From Gammaproteobacteria bacterium (GTDB taxonomy: Bacteria > Pseudomonadota > Gammaproteobacteria > DSM-16500), in assembly GCA_013288815.1 (NCBI GenBank), contig JABDBD010000019.1:1-40511 (forward strand): a stretch of DNA of 40,511 nucleotides, in the 5' to 3' direction. The notes under the pieces are model-generated. The model was given only the letters and a program-made list of their open reading frames with translations. It was not told the origin of the DNA and made no database searches. Both the position numbers and the translations under genes were made by a program. Positions 11,141-22,900 of the stretch are shown in pieces (position 1 is the first letter of the stretch; each line of letters starts with the position of its first letter).

Positions 11141-12438
11141 TTATTATATTTAGAGTTGTAAGGCATGGTATTGTTATTACTGGGATCCTCTGGCATCGTA
11201 AACTGTGTAGATGAAGCTTTAGATTCTATTTCATCTAAAGCTTTTTGCATAGTGTCTACTATATTTACGCTGTTTGTTGATTTTGCATTTATAAATACCT
11301 GTTGTAATTGGTTTAATAGTCCATGGCTGGCTGCTGATTGTTTTATGATAGCGTTTAAGGCTAGATATACAATCTCGTAATCGCCAAGCTTGGCTGCGCC
11401 ATCAATCGATTGACAAAATTCCATAATAAATTTTTTACTATTCAGGGAAGGGTCGAAAGAATTTTCTTTTGAATAGTTATGTTGAAAATTTTCTAAGAAT
11501 GCAATAGGTGGATCTTTATAAATAGTAAAGATAGGGGAGGTTTCAGTTTGTAATAGTTCTGCAATTTGATTAAAAGAATTTTTTTTACCTCGCTTAACCC
11601 TATATTTACACTTACGTGCGATGATAACATCTTGCGCTCTTCTTGTTACTTGAGTTAACTTAAATTCTGTTTGATTTGAGTTTTGTTGTGGTTGTTCTGA
11701 TTTTTGTTGTGGTCCTCGAGATATAAAAAGCGGGCGTACACCCAAAAATAATTCTTTCTCTGATTTTTCTATACGCTTGCGTAAATTTGGGTCTGTAATA
11801 ATTTGTTCTAATGGAATGCCATCATTACCACTTTGTATTGTTAATTTAATATTTCTATGGCTATAAACGCTTCTATCACTCGTTGTGCTTGCAACGGAAT
11901 TTGCTTGGACAAATGATCCATCATTTGTTGGATCGCCGCTAATTTCTTTGTCTAATATGTAAATGTTTCTATAAACCTCAGGCGCCTTAGCAGTGTTGGC
12001 AATGCGTGCTTTATTGTATGCGGATTGCATTAATACCAAAGTTTTTAAATAACGTTTGACCGTTTCTAGTGAAATTTTATTTATGCCATTATAGTTATGC
12101 AAGTCATATTTTGGATCAAATAAACTTTTTATATTTGCATAAGGTCCAGCATCCGCAACGTAATCTGAAACTGCTTTTTGTTCAGCGAGTGAAATTTCGT
12201 GAGGTTTAATATTTTCATGGTTACTATTAACTGCATCAACAATCGTTTTATTCCAATTATTATTTAGTAAGAAATCTGATAGCTTAATCCAATTCTTGTT
12301 ATCAATAGAGATTTCAATGGTATCAACGATTGTTTCTTCAGGGGAATCAGCTGTAGAGCGTATCTCAAGTTTGTCATTAACGATTGCTTCGCGATAAGCT
12401 AAGTAATGACGATCGGAATCTTTTCTAGTGTCTGTCAT
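11137..12438 (-). CDS. Unrecognised hydrophilic protein, 433 residues
   Basis: I do not recognise this protein. It has no signal peptide and no membrane segments. It is polar throughout, with many Asn, Ser and Gln. A Gln-rich low-complexity stretch (RGPQQKSEQPQQNSNQTEF) near residues 243-261 separates two parts. A basic patch (RKCKYRVKRGKKNSF) follows near 275-290. The last 20 or so residues (PEDPSNNNTMPYNSKYNK) look unstructured. Such a build is common among Dot/Icm effectors of Legionellales, but no eukaryotic-like domain is visible. It is flanked by a convergent CaaX protein and by mfd upstream. A TATACT at 12529-12534 on the minus strand could be its -10, with TTGATT at a short 15-base spacing. 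The ATG at 12438 is the natural start. Confidence 0.7.
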   Translation of the reverse strand: MTDTRKDSDRHYLAYREAIVNDKLEIRSTADSPEETIVDTIEISIDNKNWIKLSDFLLNNNWNKTIVDAVNSNHENIKPHEISLAEQKAVSDYVADAGPYANIKSLFDPKYDLHNYNGINKISLETVKRYLKTLVLMQSAYNKARIANTAKAPEVYRNIYILDKEISGDPTNDGSFVQANSVASTTSDRSVYSHRNIKLTIQSGNDGIPLEQIITDPNLRKRIEKSEKELFLGVRPLFISRGPQQKSEQPQQNSNQTEFKLTQVTRRAQDVIIARKCKYRVKRGKKNSFNQIAELLQTETSPIFTIYKDPPIAFLENFQHNYSKENSFDPSLNSKKFIMEFCQSIDGAAKLGDYEIVYLALNAIIKQSAASHGLLNQLQQVFINAKSTNSVNIVDTMQKALDEIESKASSTQFTMPEDPSNNNTMPYNSKYNK

Positions 12439-12605
12439 AGAAGCTGTCTCTTAAAAACACGTTTTATTGAATCTATATCTCAGCATTCAAAACGAAATAT
12501 GTCTCTGTAAAATCTCTGCTTAATTTAAGTATAGTTGGTGTCATCAATTAATCAAGTTATGACAAGTGGTATAATCTATTGATTATTGGAAGAATTAAAA
12601 ATTAT

Positions 12606-15600
12606 CTAGGAAAGATCTCTAAGCAGATTTTCAATAAAGGCTATTTTCTCATTGGCTTCAGTAAGGTTGAGTGTAAACCGCAATCGAGTCGGGCCATTTA
12701 ATTTATATTGCTGAGATTTTTGTTGAAGCAGTCGAATAATTTTAATGGGATCAACATTGGGTTTGTCACAGAAATCGATTTTACCGCCTTTGCTATTCGC
12801 TTCAATTTTTAATATTCCTAATTTTTCTGCTTGCTGTTTTAATGTAGTTATAGCAAAAAGATTTTTAAGTGCTATCGGTAACAATCCGAATCGATCAATC
12901 ATTTCAACTTGAATTTCATCTAACTCAGATTGTGACTTTGTGCTCGCAATGCGTTTATAAAATTGTAAACGCATATGCACGTCATTTAGGTACACTTCAG
13001 GAATTAATGCAGATATTTGCAAATCAATTTCAGGGCCATGAAGTGTTGCTGTTTCAAGTTGTGGCTCTTGTCCTGATTTTAAAGCATCAACGGCGCGTGA
13101 GAGTAAATCCATGTAGAGTGAGAAACCGATAGCGTGCATATTGCCGCTTTGTCCTTCACCTAATAGTTCACCCGCTCCGCGTATTTCTAAATCGTGAGTT
13201 GCTAATGTAAAACCTATGCCTAATTCTTCCAGTGATTCTATTGCTTCTAATCGTTTCACAGCATCAGCAGTCAGATTTTTTTTCGGAGGAGTCAGTAAAT
13301 AAGCATACGCTTGATGATGCGATCGACCTACGCGTCCTCTTAATTGATGAAGTTGTGCTAATCCTAATTTGTCTGCACGATTGATAATAATCGTGTTAGC
13401 AGAAGGGACGTCAATCCCGCTTTCAATAATCGTGCTGCATACTAATAAATTAAAGCGTCTATGATAAAAATCAGACATGACTTGTTCTAATTCGCGTTCA
13501 CGCATTTGGCCATGAGCGACACAGGCACGCGCCTCTGGAACCAGTGCTTCAAGGTCTCTCGCCATTTTCTCAATAGAAGCCACGTCATTATGTAAAAAAT
13601 ATACCTGACCACCGCGCATAATTTCACGCAATATGCCTTCCTGGATGATGGAATCCTTGTATTCGTGTACAAATGTTTTTATCGCTAAGCGTCTTGCAGG
13701 TGGTGTTGCGATGATAGATAGATCACGTATGCCAGCAAATGCCATGTTTAATGTGCGTGGAATCGGTGTTGCAGTCAATGTTAAAATATCAACCTCAGAA
13801 CGCAGTGATTTTAATCGTTCTTTTTGACGAACGCCAAAACGATGTTCTTCATCAATAATCACTAAGCCTAACGTTTTGAGCTTGATATCTTCTTGTAACA
13901 GTTTATGAGTGCCAATCACAATATCAATTTTTCCCTCTTGTAGTTGAGCAATAACCTGCTGTTGTTCTTTGGCGGATCGAAACCGTGAAATCATTTCAAT
14001 GGTAATAGGCCAATCAGCAAATCGATCTTGAAAATTTTGCCAATGTTGCTGAGCTAATAATGTTGTAGGAACCAAGATAACAACTTGTTTTGCATTTTGT
14101 ACGGCTAAAAATGCAGCGCGCATAGCGACTTCTGTTTTTCCAAAGCCGACATCGCCACAGACTAATCTATCCATAGGCTTATTCGTTAACATGTCTGCAA
14201 CCACTTGATCGATGGCCTGTTGCTGGTCTGGCGTTTCTTCAAATGGAAATGCAGCTGCAAATGCTTCATATTGCCCATTCTCATTTTCGCAAGCAAAACC
14301 TTTTCTTGCTTCACGTCTTGCGTATAAGTCGAGAAGTTCAGCAGCGACATCACGCACTTGTTCTGCAGCTTTGCGTTTTGCTTTTTGCCATTGTTCCGTG
14401 CCTAAGCGATGTAGTGGTGCGTGTTCTGGATCGGCGCCGCTATAGCGACTAATTAAATGCAGGGATGAGACAGGAACGTAAAGCTTTGCTTCATCTGCAT
14501 ATTCAATACTTAAAAATTCTGTAACTTGCTCGCCTACTGTTAATGTTTGCAAACCCAAGTAGCGTCCAATGCCATGATCTAAATGTACGATGGGAGAGGC
14601 TACTTGTAATTCTGTTAAATCTTTTACGATCGCGTCGGTATCTTGTTGGGATACTTTGCGACGGCGACGTTGCATAACACGTTTGCCATAGAGTTGTGAT
14701 TCAGCTATGACAGTAATAGGTGGATTGTTTATCGATATCCCATCGTCTAAGGGCGCTGTTGTGATTCCATATGTGCTATCGTCTGCTAAGAACTCTGCCC
14801 ACGATGTCACATTTTTGGGTGTTAGTTGAATGGTTTTGAAGAGTTGGAGTAATACCTCACGTCTACCATTTGTCTCTGCACAAAATAAAATTCGACCATC
14901 GTAGTTAATTAAAAAATTTTCTAATGCTTGCAAAGGCTGCAATGCTTTGTGATCTATGCTTAACGTTGTTGGAATTTGGGTTGCAAAATTATAATGATTA
15001 TAATCATCGCTGACTTTATCAGATTGTATTTTTATGTTGGAATAAAATTTGAAGCGACCGAATATTTCTGTTGCGGGAATAAAAACCTTCGTCGGCGGTA
15101 TGAGCGGGTGTTTGTGGTCATGACGACGTTGTTCATAACGTGTTTGTATTTCATGCCAAAATTCTTCGGATTTTTTGAATATTTCACCAATTTGAATGAT
15201 GACACAATTTGTTGGCAAATAATCAAATAAGGTCTGTGTCTCTTGAAAAAAGAACGGTAAATAATATCCTATACCAGGCGTAGAAATGCCCTCAGTGATA
15301 TCTTGATACATAGGGCAATTCAATGGATTGCCACTAAACTCCTGACGCCATGCTTGTCGAAAGCGTTCGATGGATGCATCGTTGAGTGGAAATTCATTTG
15401 CAGGAAGCATTTGTATTTCTGCTACCTTCTCTAATGTTCGCTGAGTGTCAGGAAAAAATGTACGAATAGAATCGATTTCGTCATCCAGTAAGTCGATTCG
15501 AAAAGGTGACTCTGCTCCCATTGGAAATAAATCAATAATAGATCCGCGTACCGCAAATTCACCATGTTCTCTAACTTGCTCAACGCAACGATAACCTGTT

Positions 15601-16049
15601 TTTTCAAATCGCAGTCGCGCACTATGGATGTCAAATTTATCTTTTTCTTTGACAAGGAATGTATGGCCTTCTAATGTTTCGCGCGGAGCTAAACGATGCA
15701 TCAGAGTCGAGATCGAGGTAATGATCGCCCCTTGTTTCATTTGCGGAATATGATAGAGCGCAGCCAGCCGTTCAGAGATAATATCTTGATGAGGTGAAAA
15801 CTGGTCGTAAGGTAACGTTTCCCAATCCGGAAAATGAACGATAGGCTGATCTTGATTAAAAAAGCGTAACTCGTATTCCAGTCGTGATGAGCTTAGCGTA
15901 TCGGGCGCAACGATTAGCACGGGCGCTTGTATGGTCTCGAGTAGCGAGCTTAGCGCCAGCCCAATGCTGGCACCATATAAATTCCCCCATACTAGGCGTT
16001 CGCCTTGTTTGGTTGGAATGGGAGGGCTGAAAACATTTTGATTTGTCAT
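12606..16049 (-). CDS. mfd: Transcription-repair coupling factor Mfd
   Basis: SF2 translocase that removes RNA polymerase stalled at DNA lesions and recruits UvrA. The 1147 residues carry the UvrB-like N-terminal region (about 1-330, with FPDWETLPYDQFSPH). The RNA-polymerase-interacting CarD-like domain is at about 480-560 (PIVHLDHGIGRYLGL). The RecG-like motor has Walker A Gly632 to Thr639 (GDVGFGKT) and Asp733-Glu-Glu-His736. Helicase motif VI is QLRGRVGRS, and the C-terminal TRCF autoinhibitory domain ends the protein. The length equals that of E. coli Mfd. It is divergent from the exported-protein gene to its right. The 167 bases between this gene and the 433-residue gene hold nothing clear beyond the possible promoter noted there. 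Confidence 0.97.
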   Translation of the reverse strand: MTNQNVFSPPIPTKQGERLVWGNLYGASIGLALSSLLETIQAPVLIVAPDTLSSSRLEYELRFFNQDQPIVHFPDWETLPYDQFSPHQDIISERLAALYHIPQMKQGAIITSISTLMHRLAPRETLEGHTFLVKEKDKFDIHSARLRFEKTGYRCVEQVREHGEFAVRGSIIDLFPMGAESPFRIDLLDDEIDSIRTFFPDTQRTLEKVAEIQMLPANEFPLNDASIERFRQAWRQEFSGNPLNCPMYQDITEGISTPGIGYYLPFFFQETQTLFDYLPTNCVIIQIGEIFKKSEEFWHEIQTRYEQRRHDHKHPLIPPTKVFIPATEIFGRFKFYSNIKIQSDKVSDDYNHYNFATQIPTTLSIDHKALQPLQALENFLINYDGRILFCAETNGRREVLLQLFKTIQLTPKNVTSWAEFLADDSTYGITTAPLDDGISINNPPITVIAESQLYGKRVMQRRRRKVSQQDTDAIVKDLTELQVASPIVHLDHGIGRYLGLQTLTVGEQVTEFLSIEYADEAKLYVPVSSLHLISRYSGADPEHAPLHRLGTEQWQKAKRKAAEQVRDVAAELLDLYARREARKGFACENENGQYEAFAAAFPFEETPDQQQAIDQVVADMLTNKPMDRLVCGDVGFGKTEVAMRAAFLAVQNAKQVVILVPTTLLAQQHWQNFQDRFADWPITIEMISRFRSAKEQQQVIAQLQEGKIDIVIGTHKLLQEDIKLKTLGLVIIDEEHRFGVRQKERLKSLRSEVDILTLTATPIPRTLNMAFAGIRDLSIIATPPARRLAIKTFVHEYKDSIIQEGILREIMRGGQVYFLHNDVASIEKMARDLEALVPEARACVAHGQMRERELEQVMSDFYHRRFNLLVCSTIIESGIDVPSANTIIINRADKLGLAQLHQLRGRVGRSHHQAYAYLLTPPKKNLTADAVKRLEAIESLEELGIGFTLATHDLEIRGAGELLGEGQSGNMHAIGFSLYMDLLSRAVDALKSGQEPQLETATLHGPEIDLQISALIPEVYLNDVHMRLQFYKRIASTKSQSELDEIQVEMIDRFGLLPIALKNLFAITTLKQQAEKLGILKIEANSKGGKIDFCDKPNVDPIKIIRLLQQKSQQYKLNGPTRLRFTLNLTEANEKIAFIENLLRDLS

Positions 16050-16081
16050 AATTATAGGATTATTTAGCTAAAAAGGTGATC

Positions 16082-16090
16082 ATTTTACCA
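16082..16090 (-). promoter_or_regulatory. Candidate extended -10 promoter for mfd
   Basis: On the minus strand the sequence reads TGGTAAAAT about 33 bases before the mfd start codon. A weak -35 (TTCACT) lies 16 bases upstream of TAAAAT. On the other strand a TAGAAT at 16174-16179 could serve the divergent gene, but it lacks a convincing -35. Confidence 0.33.
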
Positions 16091-16203
16091 GGAATATGAA
16101 AAAAGTGAAGTCACAATGTTTTAATCTGCGTGTATCAATTTTAAAAATGGATGCGAAATAAACATAATCAAATTAGAATAGAGAGCTTAATGGAGGAATA
16201 TGT

Positions 16204-16923
16204 ATGCGATTATGGATAACACTATTATTAAGTCTTGTTTTTTCATCTCCCGTCTGGAGCTCGAATAACGACAATTCAGATGCATTGTTAAATAAAATCA
16301 CTTTAAAATTAAACGCAGAACAATGGGTGTCATCGAAAACAGCGTTGGTGACTATCGGTGTGAATGCTTCTGTCAGTGATAATGCATTGGATAAAGTGCA
16401 AGACAATGTGCTTCAGAAATTAAATACATTATCAAACCAAGGTGAATGGCATATCACGTCATTCAATCGTAGTTTAGATCAGTCGGGATTAGAGCGCGTG
16501 CAAATGTCAGCACAAGCGCGCTTGCCAGCATCCGCATTGCCAAATTTGCGTGATAAAACAAAAACAATGAGCAAGCCGGGAGAAACGTATACGTTGGATG
16601 ACGTGCAATTTATTCCAAGTGAAGATGAAATTCGCGCAGCAAATATAAACTTACGAGGTCTTATCTATCAGCAAGCCAAAGATGAATTAGTGCGTCTCAA
16701 TCATGTTTACTCAGATCAAAAATATTATGTACATGACATTAACTTTGTAGGCATGGTCTATCCTATGGCTGCGCCTCAAAATGCGATGACTGCGATGCTT
16801 AAAATGGGTGACAACGTTGGTTCTTCTTCATCCTTGGCTGTCGGTGATAAATTAATATTGTCTGCTGTGGTTGTCTTAGCGTCTAATCCAGATGTGTCGT
16901 TGACTAAGGTTGCGCATAGTTAG
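16204..16923 (+). CDS. Exported protein, weakly SIMPL/DUF541-like
   Basis: 239-residue predicted periplasmic protein. A signal peptide is clear (MRLWITLLLSLVFSSPVWSS). Shine-Dalgarno GGAGG at 16192-16196 sets the ATG at 16204; an out-of-frame ATG at 16200 is ignored. The mature part holds a segment with the feel of a SIMPL domain: a strand VTIGVNASVSDNALDKVQ followed by a helix, paired strands in the middle, and a helix with Arg-Gly-Leu-Ile-Tyr-Gln-Gln-Ala-Lys-Asp-Glu. Close Gly-Ser-Ser loops and a final strand follow. The likeness is by eye and weak. The function is unknown. It is convergent with giant gene D across a 23-base gap. Confidence 0.72.
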   Translation: MRLWITLLLSLVFSSPVWSSNNDNSDALLNKITLKLNAEQWVSSKTALVTIGVNASVSDNALDKVQDNVLQKLNTLSNQGEWHITSFNRSLDQSGLERVQMSAQARLPASALPNLRDKTKTMSKPGETYTLDDVQFIPSEDEIRAANINLRGLIYQQAKDELVRLNHVYSDQKYYVHDINFVGMVYPMAAPQNAMTAMLKMGDNVGSSSSLAVGDKLILSAVVVLASNPDVSLTKVAHS

Positions 16924-16926
16924 AAT

Positions 16927-16950
16927 TTGATTGTAAAAACCCTGAATCAA
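16927..16950. terminator. AT-rich dyad between convergent genes
   Basis: TTGATT and AATCAA form a 6-base stem around a 12-base loop, spanning the short gap between the exported-protein gene and giant gene D. It would work in either direction if real. Its stem has little G+C, so confidence is low. Confidence 0.2.
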
Positions 16951-19900
16951 TAATATTCCATACCATTATATAAGCAGTGTGGCTCTGAATCTGAATGGCA
17001 TGATACTGTTGTGCAAGGCGAAAAGAAAAGCGCCAGGCTTCGACTTCTGTAGGCTAATCTTTCTTGGTTCGCGAAATAATTTTCAGGAAGAGCCTCGACT
17101 AGTCTTTCCATTTGGTCTAGAGAGTAGCTTTCTTTTGCTATTCTCTTAATGTCTGAGGCGATGCTATTAAGAACAGTGAGATTCGGTTTGGTATCTAAAA
17201 ACGTTATTAAAAAAGCAGCAGATGCTTTTGCCATCGCTAATAAACCGATTTTATCCAGCTTAAAATGCGGTGAGCGAATTAAATTATTAAATGCAAATCT
17301 ATGGTAGTTGCTGATGAGTGTCCACATATCTTCTGATAAATGTGAGAGAACTTTTTCTGATGTTAATTCTATGTATTCTTTGGCACTTATGGCATCGCCA
17401 GCTTTTATGTAATTAAGAAATGTATTAGCAAGAAACGGACCATCTAAATATAAGTGATATTTTACGATAAACGGCATCGGTGGTCTTAACGTTTCTTCAT
17501 ACTCAATTAAATGATTGGGTGATGTTAAAATATCAATATAAAGATTATTTATCACATAATTATTTTGATAGTCGTGTTTTAATAACTCTGTCATAAACAA
17601 TCTCTGATGACGGAGTGGTACTACCTGTTTAAGCGCTAATAAAAACTCATAATTTTGGTTACGCAAAGCATAGCTAACCAATAGACAAAATATTTCCAAA
17701 TCGATGGACTTTATATCAATAAGTTGAAAAATTTCATTTAATGACTCATGAGGATATAGATTTGGACTACTAACTAAAGAATCAATTAGCGATTCTTTGT
17801 TAGGTTGTGAAAGCGTGGCCAGCGAAATCTGAATATCATATTGTTTCTTGTAAAATCTAAGATTATCCAGTGTGAGCTTGTTAGGGAAGAAATCAGACAA
17901 AATATCTTTGAGTATTTCGTTCGGAACATAATTTGTTAAGTCGATTCTGCTGTCTATTGCCTCAGTAAAGACTTTCTTGAAAAGATCACGATTGACCTTT
18001 GGCGAGGTTTGACAGAGTGGGTTCAGATAATTAAGGAGTGTACGTATAGCAAACTTCTTAATCAGGGATGCTTGCAAGTCACTTGATAAAGGTAATTCAA
18101 TTAAAAGCTGGCTGTCTAAATTTAACAATATTTGACAAGGGAAGACACCTTCATAGGCGCTAATACACTTAGAAAAAAGAGCTATTTTTTCGTTCTGATT
18201 GAGAAGCGGATAAAATAATTTGCCACCTTCTTCAGTCAGCATAGAGACATTAAAATTTGAAATAGCAATAGATCGAGTAGGTTCTTGCATGAATGAAACT
18301 AATGTAGGTACAAGCTCTTTATTGTGAAAGTAATTAAAAATTAACTGTAGTGAAATAGTTTGATGTTGTAACACAATATTGTTTGCGTGCAGTGCAGATA
18401 ACAACTTAACATTTTTCAGTATTAAGATAGCTTCAAGAATGTTGGAAAAAGACGCTGTATTTAACTTAGAGATTTGAATAAGTTCTGCAAGATCTTGAGC
18501 GTCACACTCGGATTTTAATAAGTCGCAAATAAGATAGTTTTTATAAAAGGCTCCTCTCAGTTTGAGATCTACATCGACTGAATATAATTTTATTAATGAC
18601 AATATCATTTTGACAGTTAGTAGACTATACAACCACTCTCTGTAATAGGCAGAAGATAATAACTTTTGCAATGCACTCTGGAATAATGTTGGATATATAG
18701 CTAAATTATCCTTTAAACATGTAGTAAGAACTAAAACGCAAAAATAAGAATTTGTGTCTATATCTATACTACGCCCGACCAGTTCTAGTAAATAAGTATA
18801 ATCAACATATTTCAACAGACAGTCTTTAGAGTTGGCGATTAGCGTTGGCCAGGTACCAATGTTGATATGCTTTACTATTTCGTCTTTAGATTGTTTCGCT
18901 AATATTGATAAAATCGTCGCATGTTGATTGTTTAAAATAGCCTGTGTAAACAGCGTAGCTTGTGCTGCGATAGGTAAATGAGGAACAATAAAATCGATAA
19001 ATCGTTTATATGATTGAGAATCATCAAAATAGGTTTCGGTAAGGTTAGGATTATTTGATGCCAATTCCTGGCATAATTTGACAAATATCTTTTGTGAATA
19101 GATTTTATATAAATTTTCCAAACTGATTAGCTGATTAACGGGTGAGAGTTTTTTGCATAAAATTGCTTGTAAGAAATCAGGTTTTTCAGCAAGTAAATTA
19201 ATTAAATTTTTATGATCATCTAGTTTAAAGCTTGCTAAAGAAATAATGCTAGAGAAATTACGAAGAGATAGTTTCTCAACGAGATGTTCCAACAGTGTTT
19301 TATCATAGTAGGATTTTTGCCATTCGATACCTTCTACACCTGCTAATTCAAAATGTTTATGTTCAAAAATATGTGTAATATGGGCTAAGCAATGACGGTT
19401 GTGTAATGTACTAATGATATACTCGGATGAATCGTTAATGAGTTGTGGTTTGTGTGTGAGCAGAGTGAGAATATGATTTACGTCCATGAGTGAGAGTGTA
19501 TTTTTACTTATAGTAAAGTGAGGAGATTCCATTAATTTTAAAAAATTATTTAGGTAGAGCGAGAATAATGTATCCCAGTGTTCTGGTTGTATCGCAGAAA
19601 GAGTTTCTGAGCAGGATGTTTCAATGATAGCTTCACTCAATACTTTTTTGTTATTACCCCGTAGAGCATCGCAAAGTAAGTCTGCTTTCGTACGAGTAGA
19701 TGCATAGGGTAAGGAAAATTTAAACAGCGTGAAAAACGACTCTATGTTTGCAAATGATATATCAATATTGCCTTTACAAAGCCGTATAGCTTTTTCTATA
19801 TGTGATTTGTAAGCAGATTTTGAATAATACATTGTTAGGATGGAAAACGAAAGATTTTGATTAGATAGAGCAATAAAGTGCTTTTCAAATAAATTCAAAA

Positions 19901-22900
19901 GTTGATGGTTACCTTTAGAGAGTATTACGTGAAAAATATCCGGGAAATCTGATAACGTAATGTTGTTTGATTTGATAATCTCTACAAGATCTACGTTAGT
20001 GCAGCCATTTAGAAAAATTTCTTCTAGGAGTGTGTGGCCTAATATTGTGAGTGATGACCAAGGCATATCAATTTTGAAGGTTTCTTTAAATTTATTAAAT
20101 TTAGCTGGCAGATAGGGTTTTGTTATCAGTTTATCTAAAGAGTTCGATCTAAGAAATTCACCGATGTCTTGACTTGTGTAACAGTCATTTAGTGGTAATC
20201 CAGAGTGTATGGCTGCGGGTAATAAGTATCGCTTGAGTTGACGAGTTTCGTCATCTATCTCCCCACTCTTTGATGAAGTTATGTATCGCTTTAACCCAGT
20301 TAGTTGTTGTTTAGAGGAATATTTTTTGAGAAATGCTGCGTATAGCTCATCGTTATATAGAGGTGGACAAAATGTATATTCAGAAAGAAATCGCAGTGAT
20401 TCTTTTATTAAAGCTGCAAATTTAGGATCTTGAATTTGTTCCCTAGTAAGCAACCAAGTGAGCTCGATAGAGTTTGCTGTATCATTGTAAACAACGGGAT
20501 TCTTTTCGATGACATTTAAAAATAGCCCTTCAGTATACGCCAGTTGGCGCAATATGAACATGCGATTATGCCAGTTGTACCCAAAAAACTTAGCATGCAA
20601 CTGAGTTTGTTGAGTTCGCTGATCATGCTCAATAATAAATTTTGCGGCATGATTTCTTAACGGTAAATTGTAATCTAGACTAACAATGGGATATTCGTGT
20701 GTTACGCTTAATAATTCTAGAGGATGTCCAGGGTCATATGCACCTAGTCTACTGTCAAGTACCTGCTGGGTTCTTAACGTCCGAAATTCATTTAAGAAAG
20801 GTTGAATGATGTCAGGCAATTGTGAATAATTTATATTATTCTGAGAAAGTAATGCAAGACTGGTTAAAATATTTTGATGAAACAACGTAAACATATCTTC
20901 TAGTGTCACATCGATCTCGATAAATTGACGGATAAACGCTGCGGTGCTGCCAATTTTTGCAGAAGCAACGCAAAATCTTCCGGAAGGATTCAGATGATCA
21001 AGATCATAATATTTTGATATATTTATAAATTTATAGTTAATATGGTAAAGGATGTTTTGCTTTGAATTTGAGTTTTCAACCGCAATATTTTTATTCCAAT
21101 TTTCAAACATTGAATCGGGGACGTAACTGACCCATTTATCCATGATTCTGTGATAAGGTTCTAGTAAAGTAATAAAGTTTTTCAATTGATTAACTGGATT
21201 GTATTCGCAGCTGCCTTTAACAGCTTTAATAGTTTTATCAAATACTTCAGTTAAATCCTGAACGGTTTTGAATATAATTTTTTGGCTGGTGGTGGTTAAG
21301 CCAGGTGAAATTCCATGCTTGTCAAAAAGTGGCAAAAATTCATTATTGAATTCAGTCCATAAGTTGTCAAATTTTTTCGGATCACTCCAGAGTGAAATGT
21401 TTTGTTCCCAAGCTTCTAAAATGGTGCGAGTATTCTCAATACCAAGTCTTTTTAATTCAGAACTCACCTTAGCAGAATCTTCGTGCATTGCTTTAAGTAT
21501 GATGCCAACGTTAGCCTGCGGCATCTTGGGTATAGAGCCGTTGTTAAGCCAGTCAGAGGCAATCTTATTTTTTAAATTAAATGCGATGAGATGTGCTAAT
21601 TGGAAAGTCGTATCCTGACTTTGACAGCATCGCATCGCAAAGTGATTCCAATCAGTAGCGGCTTTTTCATTGAGAGCCAATTTTGCTAATTTATGAAATT
21701 CCACAAAATACATTTTTTGTGAGGATGATAATACGTCAAAGCCCTTTATCTTGCTGGCTAGTTGAAAAGATTTTTTCTCTTGTGCAATTTGGCGCAGCGA
21801 GTTAGAAAATAATTTCAGGTTACCTGGATTCACAATCAAGGCTTCTAACTTAGAAATCAAATTTAAATATTCTACTTGAGCTTCATTGATGTTTGCATCA
21901 TCCATATTCTCAAATTGCTTGAGTTGGTCTTTGATTTCAATGGCAGTAATCATGGCTTGCCGTAGTAACATCTGCAATGCATGATTTCCTTTATTCTTAT
22001 GTGCAAGACGACAAAAAATGGTAAGTATAACATGTAATGCATGAATAAATTCTTGCGAGTTTTTTTGTTGCGGCTTCGCACTTTCTAAAAATTCAATTTG
22101 CTTAATTAAAAAGGTATAAATGTTATTTTTAGGAATTTGTGCGGCAGGCCATTGAGTCGTTAAAAAATTGAATAATGCATCGGTTAATTCATAAAATGAC
22201 TCTTGACTAAGTTTTTCATTTTGAGAATGAATATTCTCGATTAAGTCACCAATCATTAATGGTGAGCGCGTATTGGCATTTGGCGTATGGTTAGTCAGTG
22301 CATTCTTATAGTTTGGTACCACTATTTGCGGCATCAGTGTTAACTGTGATGGTAGTGATGATTTAAACAAGCCTTTTCTTAATGTCTCATTATCGTAAAG
22401 CGATTTTTCAGTAGCTGGATTCGCTAGTTTGACTAATAACTTGTGTTGCGTATCAGCGATGATTGACAGTGGTGATTTCGAAACCCATTCTTGAATACTT
22501 TGTAAATTATCTACCGCGAAAACTGGAATCGCTTTTGTATTAAACTGTGCAGCAGCATGCGATGTTGCTGGTGCAATTTCTTTAACAATCACTATCTTGG
22601 TAGGTGAGTTTGCTTGTGGTTTTAAATACTGTGTTAATGCTTGCTCTATGGTGTCAGTAACAATGACTTGATTTTTATCGGTAACAACATGCGTTGCATA
22701 ACCCGCAGGTGAAATGATAAATGCATTTTGTATCTCAGAGTGTTTTTTGATATCAGGTAATTTATCAGGTGCAATCGCGGATGGAATAACTGCCTTCACA
22801 TCACCTTTGGGAATCGGTCTGGCTTGCACTAAACTTAATGTATTGCTACTTTCGTCATACACAAATTCGATATCCATAGGCATAGCAAAATGTTTGTATA

